Assembly: GCF_042432905.1 (NCBI RefSeq)
Contig: NZ_JBHLWI010000004.1
Location: forward strand, 1-64,000
Source of the DNA: Fontibacter flavus
GTDB taxonomy: Bacteria; Bacteroidota; Bacteroidia; Cytophagales; Cyclobacteriaceae
Direction: 5' to 3'
Length of the DNA: 64,000 nucleotides
Shown in pieces: positions 26,639 to 34,100 of this stretch; the stretch's first letter is position 1, and every line of letters starts with the position of its first letter. Below the pieces are notes generated by a model. The model was not told the origin of the DNA. It saw only the letters and a list, made by a program, of their open reading frames with translations, and searched no databases. The translations under genes were made by a program, and so were the position numbers.

Positions 26639-27265
26639 ATGAAAAAAACCGTAGGATTAATTACTGCATTGATTTTATTTGTTCAGATTGCATCAGCTCA
26701 AGATGAGCAGCAAACATTATTTGGGGAAAAGATTTCTCTTTCGAGTTTGGGAGTCATGGTAGATCCGGGAGTCCAACTGACCAGACTTGCTGGCGAGGGA
26801 GCTGGATTTTTTAATTTTAGAGGAGGGATAGTTTTCAATGATAAACTGACTTTAGGGGGATTCTATGGTCAATCGATCAATGATGTGCGTCCATCATCAT
26901 TTGATAATTCACTCCCTATTTCAGCCCATCTAGATTCCTATATGGCAGGTGGATTTGTGGAGTACACCATTTATTCCAACAAACTTGTACACTTTACTTT
27001 CCCGCTTTCAGTAGGCATGATGGAAGTGGAAATTGACAACGAAGGAAGAGACTTTGACTTTGATGAGACAAAGACCTTGTTTGTGGAGCCCAAGGCGATG
27101 CTAGAGATCAACCTGCACAAGTTTGCTCGATTAAATGCCGGTGTGGGATATAGGATTATGGGGAATACATTCGAAAATGCCCCAGGAGTGCCAGATGCTG
27201 GTAACGCATTGACTTTTCAGATTGGTTTGAAAATGGGCGTTTTCAGCTTCGGTCAGTTGAAGTAA
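26639..27265 (+). CDS. outer-membrane beta-barrel protein
   Basis: The 208-residue protein has a signal peptide (MKKTVGLITALILFVQIASA) and alternating amphipathic strands with Gly/aromatic turns, ending LTFQIGLKMGVFSFGQLK. The longer frame from 26507 would add 44 residues without family character, so the ATG directly before the signal is chosen. It lies head-to-head with the ECF sigma gene with a 133-bp spacer, suggesting joint regulation. Function is unknown. Confidence 0.65.
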   Translation: MKKTVGLITALILFVQIASAQDEQQTLFGEKISLSSLGVMVDPGVQLTRLAGEGAGFFNFRGGIVFNDKLTLGGFYGQSINDVRPSSFDNSLPISAHLDSYMAGGFVEYTIYSNKLVHFTFPLSVGMMEVEIDNEGRDFDFDETKTLFVEPKAMLEINLHKFARLNAGVGYRIMGNTFENAPGVPDAGNALTFQIGLKMGVFSFGQLK

Positions 27266-27316
27266 TATTTCTAAAGTTGTTTTTTTCCTTATTCAAATAT
27301 GGAATAAAAACTTCAT

Positions 27317-27388
27317 GAGCCGATTAATTCTTTTAATCGGCTCAAAACAATATTGTATTTGAGCCGATTAGGTAAAATTATTGGCTCA
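27317..27388. repeat. GAGCCGATTAA inverted repeats, possible operator
   Basis: A perfect 11-bp inverted repeat (GAGCCGATTAA, 27317-27327, and its complement at 27333-27343) is followed by a weaker one (GAGCCGATTA at 27361-27370 and TTATTGGCTC at 27378-27387). Four half-sites in 72 bp suggest a regulator-binding region rather than a terminator. It lies just before a Fic-protein remnant and may be what is left of that gene's control region. Confidence 0.5.
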
Positions 27389-27434
27389 TGACCTACAGCT
27401 GGCAATATTAAGATTGGCCGAATTTCAAATATGA

Positions 27435-27656
27435 TTTGGAAGTCCTCCTTCTGATTGTGTACCCTCAGAAATGGAGAAAATGTTTGAAGCAGGACTTGAG
27501 GCCTTCCAAGTTGAATTGAGCGCCAAGAAATATATGTCCACCACCCAAGCTTCCAAAGCCAAAGCTACCAGAGACCTGCAATACCTCTTTGAGCAGGGTG
27601 TGCTGACCAAATCGGGGGCAAGGAGGTCGGTGCGGTATGCGTTTAATTTAAACTAA
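27435..27656 (+). pseudogene. C-terminal remnant of a Fic-family AMPylase
   Basis: Only the last ~70 codons of a Fic/DOC protein remain: EKMFEAGLEAFQ, then AKKYMSTTQASKAKATRDLQ and ARRSVRYAFNLN, which is the winged-helix tail found at the end of many Bacteroidota Fic proteins. The Fic active-site motif HPFxxGNGR is absent and an in-frame stop lies directly upstream. The piece overlaps the end of the convergent deiminase gene by 4 bp. It marks a past deletion or recombination at the left edge of the accessory island. Confidence 0.7.
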
Positions 27657-28498
27657 AACTCCTCTACCGTCCAACTGGCACAGTTTAAGGCTCCACCATG
27701 TTTGATGATGTCTTCTGAGCGGAGTGGAATAAAGTGATTGTTTTTTAGATATGTCGGGAAGAAATGGCCAAGCTGATCAAAAGCCTGTTCGTCTTCATCA
27801 ATGCCCAAGGTCGGAATGAGGATGATGTCCTGAGTTTGTAAAAAATTAAGAAAAGCCCAATTGTTTCTATGTGGCTTTTTGACGGCATAATGAAGAAATT
27901 CGGTTTTCAGGCCATTCTTACGAAGAGTGTGACTCAGGTTGAGGTCATCTTTGTAGCAGTCGTTGATCAAAACCGTTTCTTCATCAATAAACCTTAAGAC
28001 GCCGTCTATGTGACCATAAGGTTCCGATTTATCCCAAGGAACCAAGATCACTTTCTCGGCTCTAAAATCTTCATAAAGTTTGTCTATCAATTGTTTCTTG
28101 GAATACCAATGTTTGTTTTCCAAAACAATCTTTTCTGTCAGAATCACACATTTGCTGTTATTGACTACATTGCCACCATCGAGGATCAGGTCTGTTTTTC
28201 TGGTTTGTATGCCAAGGGCATCGCAGACCAAGCTGGTATAGGTCTTTGAGCCACGATCTTGCTTTGCTGTACTTAGTAGGTAATCCGGATCATATCTATA
28301 TTCCAGAAAGTCGTCAATGCTGATTTGAATTGGCATATAATCCCTTGCCCAGATATCTCTGGTATGCGGTAGCAGATGAAATGGTATTTTCTGTGCATTC
28401 AAAATACCTGAAAGTGCTTCAAAAAATGGTTTAAACTCATCTCTTGAGGAGAGGAGGGAGGAAAAGTAGATGGTGTTTTTGGTCCATTCTGGGGTCAT
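27653..28498 (-). CDS. agmatine deiminase / peptidyl-arginine-deiminase family protein
   Basis: The 281-residue protein of the PAD_porph/AguA family (PF04371) has the guanidine-binding motif TRDIWARDYMP, LDGGN, the catalytic GHIDG and the nucleophilic Cys in GGALNCASW near the C-terminus. All active-site parts are present, although the protein is about 70 residues shorter than typical agmatine deiminases (about 350). There is no signal peptide. Its start overlaps the preceding glycosylase-like gene by 4 bp, so both are probably made together. The true substrate is open: agmatine, or an arginine-containing target in a defence or modification setting. Confidence 0.75.
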   Translation of the reverse strand: MTPEWTKNTIYFSSLLSSRDEFKPFFEALSGILNAQKIPFHLLPHTRDIWARDYMPIQISIDDFLEYRYDPDYLLSTAKQDRGSKTYTSLVCDALGIQTRKTDLILDGGNVVNNSKCVILTEKIVLENKHWYSKKQLIDKLYEDFRAEKVILVPWDKSEPYGHIDGVLRFIDEETVLINDCYKDDLNLSHTLRKNGLKTEFLHYAVKKPHRNNWAFLNFLQTQDIILIPTLGIDEDEQAFDQLGHFFPTYLKNNHFIPLRSEDIIKHGGALNCASWTVEEF

Positions 28499-29142
28499 GG
28501 TTTTCCAAAATGTTTTTTGAATGCTTCTCTATAGCTATCAATTCTAAACTGATTTACAGGAGTTTTATGGTTTTTATACTTGAATTCATTTTCCATAAAT
28601 ATCTTATTCTTTTTAATGCCAACATTCGCTTGTCCCGATGGTGAAAATAAAATTATCCCTTTAATTTTTCTGTCAAAAATTCTCTCATCAATATCAAAAA
28701 CTCTGTCCTTCTTATTCTGAACTTGAATTTTAAAAGTATCACAAAAGAGTTTTGCTGCATTGTTTTTCCCAAAGCCACTGGTGAAAAAGATGGTGTCAAT
28801 TTTTGAGTTTTTGATTCCACTTTCAATTTGATTTTTGTTGACAGCGATGTCTTTTAGAAGTCGGTCTTGGGTTATTTTTTCATTCTCTCTTTCGCAAGTC
28901 CGAATCATATCTGAAATCCAAATATTTGAATTAGATAAAGTCGTTTGAATTTTTTCAAGAGAATTAAATTCTAATGCTGGAAAAGCTTGACCTAAAATGT
29001 TCCAAAGTGAGTTCTTATTTCCATAGAAAAAATCAATTTTAAAATCATCGGTCCTATGGGGATGAATGGTGCCAAGAATCAAAGCAGTATCTGAATCTTT
29101 AACTTGGTTCTTGTCAATATATTTGTGTGTGCTTGTAATCAT
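28495..29142 (-). CDS. uracil-DNA-glycosylase-superfamily-like protein
   Basis: The 215-residue protein shows the three landmarks of the UDG fold, closest to the family-6 (HDG) type: an N-terminal ALILGTIHPH with DFFYGNKNSLWNILGQAF, a central IFFTSGFGKNNAAKLF and a C-terminal ILFSPSGQAN corresponding to the DNA-intercalation loop. Classical members remove uracil or hypoxanthine from DNA. The match is motif-level and the catalytic residue is not certain. Linked translation with the arginine-deiminase-like gene is unusual. The region is AT-rich compared with the core genome around it. Confidence 0.55.
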   Translation of the reverse strand: MITSTHKYIDKNQVKDSDTALILGTIHPHRTDDFKIDFFYGNKNSLWNILGQAFPALEFNSLEKIQTTLSNSNIWISDMIRTCERENEKITQDRLLKDIAVNKNQIESGIKNSKIDTIFFTSGFGKNNAAKLFCDTFKIQVQNKKDRVFDIDERIFDRKIKGIILFSPSGQANVGIKKNKIFMENEFKYKNHKTPVNQFRIDSYREAFKKHFGKP

Positions 29143-29148
29143 AGAAAA

Positions 29149-29538
29149 TCAATTTACTAAGTTTTCTTTACCATTCAATTCATAAGGCTGTATTAACACC
29201 TCAACAGGCAATCCTAAGAGCTCGTGAAGGTTTCTGATCATATCAATGGTCAAAGCCCGCTTACGGTTTAGTACAAGACTTACAGTGGTCTTACTGCCCA
29301 TAGCTGGAATTAAGTCTTTATCCTTTAGCCCTTTCATTTCCATGGCTTCTTTGACGGCCGTGATAGGCTCAGGCAAAGCGATAGGATAATGCTCTTTTTC
29401 ATACTTCTCTATCAGCGTCACCAATAGCTCTGCCTCCATACCTTCAGGACTATCTGGATTGGCATCAAATATTGAAGAGAGTCTATTTAAAGCATTTTCA
29501 TATTCCTGCTTTGTGGTGATGATTTTATCCCATTTCAT
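29149..29538 (-). CDS. higA: HigA-type antitoxin / XRE regulator
   Basis: The 129-residue protein of the HigA family (COG5499) has an N-terminal helical part (TTKQEYENALNRLSSIF, then EGMEAELLVTLIEKYE) that usually binds the toxin, followed by a helix-turn-helix (MKGLKDKDLIPAMGSKTTVS). The HigB ribonuclease that normally precedes it is absent. The adjacent gene 10 bp upstream encodes an unrelated helical protein. It could therefore be an orphan, or the antitoxin of a different toxin. Confidence 0.8.
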   Translation of the reverse strand: MKWDKIITTKQEYENALNRLSSIFDANPDSPEGMEAELLVTLIEKYEKEHYPIALPEPITAVKEAMEMKGLKDKDLIPAMGSKTTVSLVLNRKRALTIDMIRNLHELLGLPVEVLIQPYELNGKENLVN

Positions 29539-29548
29539 AGAGCTTAAA

Positions 29549-30088
29549 TTATTGTAAAGCGATATTTACTCTTTCAAGAATCTTTTTAACAATTTCATCT
29601 GTTTCATTCGATAAAGATGGTCCTGAAACCCCATTAACATTTTCTAATTTTTCAATTTGATCATTGTTTTTAGGATATGGAAATCGACCTGCCCAAATAG
29701 CAAATTCTTGAAGGGAATTAATCAATGCTAATTCCTTTTGTTCAAAATTTAGATTATACTTTTTAATTATAGTTTTAAAATCATGTCCATTACCACCTTT
29801 CTTCCCATTTTTTAAATTCTTTAGGAAGTCATCAAATGTTTTAATTTTTCCAGATTCAATATTTGGTTTCTCATAATTAAGAGCTAAAGCCTTTAATAAA
29901 AGTTCTATTGTTATAGCATAATGTAATAAAGTTGATCGAAAAAAACCTAATTGTTTTAAGCGATTTTCTTCAATCAAATCAGACTGATTCGCTACTTCAA
30001 AGAAGATTCTTAAATTTTCTCCTGCTACCAACAAAGTGGATTTTGCATGATTTAAATAAACGTGTGGGTTAAGTGATACTCGTATCAT
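29549..30088 (-). CDS. helical protein of unknown function, HEPN-like pattern
   Basis: The 179-residue, mostly alpha-helical protein has a segment HYAITIELLLKALALNYE, then GHDFKTIIKKYNL and WAGRFPYPKN. This order (ELLLKA, GHD-L, RYP-like) recurs in HEPN-superfamily and other small Bacteroidota proteins, but the catalytic R-x4-6-H motif is not seen. It lies 10 bp before the HigA-type gene in the place where a toxin would be expected. A toxin role is inference from position only. It is preceded by a 207-bp AT-rich gap with no gene. Confidence 0.45.
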   Translation of the reverse strand: MIRVSLNPHVYLNHAKSTLLVAGENLRIFFEVANQSDLIEENRLKQLGFFRSTLLHYAITIELLLKALALNYEKPNIESGKIKTFDDFLKNLKNGKKGGNGHDFKTIIKKYNLNFEQKELALINSLQEFAIWAGRFPYPKNNDQIEKLENVNGVSGPSLSNETDEIVKKILERVNIALQ

Positions 30089-30295
30089 TTTTTGCCCAAA
30101 TAAATTTCAATTTACAAAAGACTAACTAAATGCAAATGTTTGTCTTTTAAACTACTAATATTTTTTAATCTAGATACCTTAGACTCATTAGCTAATTTCA
30201 TTTCTAAAAGCAGTTAAAACCCTGCTAAATCAAAGTCACAACAAACTGTACTCTTAATATCTGTAAAAAATTGATGATTTGTAATTCGTTGGCTT

Positions 30296-31150
30296 TCATA
30301 AATTAGAAATATTCAAAAATTTAAAAAATTTTATTTCAGAACAAACCAAGTTAAAGTGAGAGTTTTTTAATATTTGATCATAAATAAATTTATGTTTACT
30401 CTCATTCATTATCATATAATTATTTATTCTTTCTCTTCCATTCATTTCAATTTCTAAAAGAATATCTGGTGCTATGCATATCAGAATACTTGAATCACTT
30501 TCTATAAACGGAAAATCCGAAAGGGGGAGTGAGTAATCTTTTGTGATATAAATATTCCATTCATTATTTATAAAATAAAATAATGAATTAAAAAGAAAAT
30601 CTTTATCTTTTAACGCTTTTTCCATTTCTAAAAATAAATGAATCTTAGATACTTTCTTTGCATTAATCATCGAAGTAAATTTTGAAAAATAATACGGATT
30701 TCTGAGAATTTGTATGTATAAAAATAAAGAAATGTATGTTTTTTCTTCTAGGTTATTAATTTTTTTATACTTTATCAAGTTTAATAGGTATTTTTTAAAT
30801 TCATTTTCGTAAACCGTGAATTTATCCTCGTAGTTGAAGAAATAGGAAAAGTTTTCATTAAACCCATCTTCAATATCAAAATCTAGTTCTACATTATTGA
30901 ATACTTTATTCAATTCAATTAGATCTTCTTTGCTTTCAACTTCTGATAAGTTAGCATATTCTATATAAAAAACATTTTCGGCTTTTTTTTGGTAAATTTT
31001 TTTAGCTGCTACACCAAATGTATGTAAAAGCACTTTCCGAGGACTTTGATGGTTTATTGTGTTATTTCTAAGTTTCATCAAATAATCTAAATTCCAATTT
31101 GCTGACCAAAAGCAAGGGATATAATGATTTTTTTTAGATATATTTTTCAT
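30296..31150 (-). CDS. DUF4238-like protein coupled to the restriction enzyme gene
   Basis: The 284-residue protein begins MKNISKKNHYIPCFWSANW, the hallmark opening of DUF4238 proteins (HYIPxF), and has the later segment SLPLSDFPFIESDSS corresponding to their FIxSDxP motif. The function of the family is unknown. Its ATG overlaps the TGA of the type IIG gene by one base (TGATG), so translation is coupled. The gene is very rich in A and T (many Lys, Asn, Ile and Phe), clearly unlike the flanking core genes, which suggests recent transfer. A GTG one codon earlier is an alternative start. Confidence 0.6.
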   Translation of the reverse strand: MKNISKKNHYIPCFWSANWNLDYLMKLRNNTINHQSPRKVLLHTFGVAAKKIYQKKAENVFYIEYANLSEVESKEDLIELNKVFNNVELDFDIEDGFNENFSYFFNYEDKFTVYENEFKKYLLNLIKYKKINNLEEKTYISLFLYIQILRNPYYFSKFTSMINAKKVSKIHLFLEMEKALKDKDFLFNSLFYFINNEWNIYITKDYSLPLSDFPFIESDSSILICIAPDILLEIEMNGRERINNYMIMNESKHKFIYDQILKNSHFNLVCSEIKFFKFLNISNL

Positions 31151-34100
31151 CACTCTTCACCCCCTTCCACAATCCTAATCTCCTCCTCAGTCAACCCATA
31201 AAGTTCATAAACCAACTGGTCAATTTGGTTTTCTAGAGGGGTAGTATCAGTATCAATACCAAAAGATTTTATTTCAAGAATTTGATTTACCAAATCTACT
31301 AGGAGTTTTTGTTTAGCATTTTCACATTTTTTAATCGGTAGTAATCTGCATTGACCAATCTTAGCTTTTGGAAAAACGTCGTCTCGTTCGGAAAATTTGT
31401 TCACAAAATAATATCCCATTAATTTTGAGTTTAATAAACCTAATACGAATTTAGTTTCATAATCAGAGTGGATTATAAAGATGTGAGCTGTATTCTTTAC
31501 AGTAAAATCCTCCTCTGTAAAAGCAGCAATAAGCCTATTTTTACCGGGAATTTCTCGTATTATAATTCTTTCTCCCTCAAAATACTTTGGTTCTCTTGGA
31601 GCTGCAATCCATTCACCATATTTAAGGTATCCCCCTTTCCAATTCAAACAATAATTATTTACCTCGTTTCCCTGAATATGCTTTCTGTAATGCACATCAA
31701 TTTTCTCATTTGAATTAAAGACTTTATTTATTCTATCTTCTTCAGATTGAGGAGGTTTCCCTTTTCCTGTTTCATATTCTTTTAGGCCACTTGAAGAATC
31801 CGAAATTTCATTAAGTGAAATGGAATCTTTTTCGATCTTACTAATAATCAACCTATTCTCTTTAGTTGTGAGAAAGTCAAAATAGTAATTTTCATTATTT
31901 AAAAATTCGATTTGATTTAACCTATTTGTTATAATGATATCTTGTTTTTGGATTTCAAGAACTAAGAGAATTGGCTCAAATCTACTTTCAATTGTTGCAG
32001 TTAAAACTACTGTATCTACAGTTGCCTCAGGAAAAACACCAATTGGTGTATTCACAATAGAATTAATTGATACGGTATCTAGTATATGTTTTCTTACTTT
32101 AGAATTATTAAGATTGTTAGAAATTGAATTTGGTATTATAAACGCAAACTCACCTTTGGATTTTAATAGCTCAAAAGATAGCTCGATAAATAGAATAAAA
32201 AGATCCGATTGATATTCAGAAACTTTGTACTTGATTAAATAAAATTGTTTTTCACTTTGATTTTTTATATCTCTAAAATTAATATAAGGCGGATTCCCAA
32301 TCACCACGTCAAAACCCACAAAATCCCCTGTTTCATTTAAAACCTCCGGAAACTCAAACCTCCATTCAAAGGCATTTTCATAGATCTTGTTGTTTTTGAT
32401 CTCTTCGATCTCGGTAGAGAGCTTTTCCAGCTCGGCTTCTATCTTTTCTACTTTCTTTTTTCGCTCCTTTTTCTCTTTGGCTGATACCTCGAATAGTCCA
32501 GTCTGCATGGTGAGGTTATAGAGTTCTCCACCAAGTTTTGCCTTCCTCTTGATCTTGGGATCATTGTTGGCAATCTCGGAACGGAAATCAGACTTGATCT
32601 CTGAGATCAGTCGCTCCATCTCCCGCTTCTCTTCCTTGCTTTGTGCATTTCGGTAAGTTGTCACCGCCATGCGATAGCTGTCGATGGAAAACTTACTTTT
32701 CTTCAGCGCCTCACTCAGATCTGCGTCTATAGCAAATCGGCTGACCAATGAATTCCCACATTTGATATTGATATCGATGTTTGGCAGGGTTTCCAGTGAC
32801 CTCATTTCCCTCACCCCTAAATCCCCTCTCCCCAAGGGCGAGGGGACTTTCCTAGAGCTCAACGTGTGATGCTGGGAATCAACCCCCTCTCCTTCTGGGA
32901 GAGGGGGCCGGGGGGTGAGGGTATTTTCGGTGTTAATGGTCTTATAATAAGCATTCTTCAACAACTCAATCCATAACCTCAATCGGCAAATCTTCACCGA
33001 GTTGGGATTGATATCTACACCAAACAGACAATTTTCAATGATCGTCTGCTTTTCATGAAACAGGGTTTCTTGGATGCGTTGGCTCTCCTTGTTGTTGGGA
33101 TTGTATTCAAAGAGCTGTCCTTCCTCGTCCGTGATCACCAATTCATCATTGACCACTTCCACTTGATACTCTTTCAGCCTTCTGCCTGTTCTATCTTGAA
33201 GGATTTTGAGGTCATTCTTGACCGCAATCATTTCATTCAGCGCAGATACCAAGAAGTGACCGGAACCTACAGCAGGGTCACAGATTTTGATGCTGTTGAC
33301 GATATCGTTGGCTTCTTTATAGGAAAATCTTCCTCCAGGGCCGATTAGGTCATAGACATCATCAAGGTTTTCCACCCTCACCCCTAAATCCCCTCTCCCC
33401 GAGGGCGAGGGGACTTTTCCATAGCTCAACATTTGTTGCTGGGAATCCTCCCCCTCTCCTTTTGGGAGAGGGGGCTGGGGGGTGAGGGTGATATCCTCAG
33501 GAGAAGTGTGAGGGGTGAGGGTATCATCACCAACAGGGGACTGGAGAGTGAGGACCTTATCCAAGATCTCCTGTAAAACTCTTTCAGTTTCAAAGAGCAC
33601 TTCTTCATTCGAAAAACGTAGTACGGTCAGACCTAGCTCGTTTAAGTCATAAGTTCTGCCTTCATCATACTCTTTTTGATCTAAACTTTCATGATACCCC
33701 CCATCTATCTCAACGGCCAATCTAAACTCTGCACAATAAAAGTCAAGAACATATTTATCATCAACTGGATGCTGCCTTCTAAATTTTAATCCATTCAATT
33801 TTCTGTTTCTAAGAATTTCCCATAGAAAAGACTCGGCTTGGGTAGCATCCTTCCTATTACTTCTAGCAAATTCCAAAATCTTTGGATCAACTTTCTTGCC
33901 TTGAAGCTCAATGTCCCTCACCCCTAAATCCCCTCTCCCCATGGGCGAGGGGACTTTTCCATAGCTCAACATTTGTTGCTGGGAATCCTCCCCCTCTCCT
34001 TTTGGGAGAGGGGGCCGGGGGGTGAGGGTGATATTAACCGCCTCTTTGAACTTCTGAACCACGGCTCTTCGGATCGTTTCCCGACACATGTACATGGTAA

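Noticed and set aside
29539..29900. A hidden HigB toxin upstream of HigA
   Set aside because: The stretch is covered by the 179-residue helical protein. No ~100-residue RelE-like frame was found on either strand.
33522..33914. DUF559 segment as an independent gene
   Set aside because: The frame is continuous with the methyltransferase on both sides, with no stop. A separate internal start cannot be excluded but is not needed.
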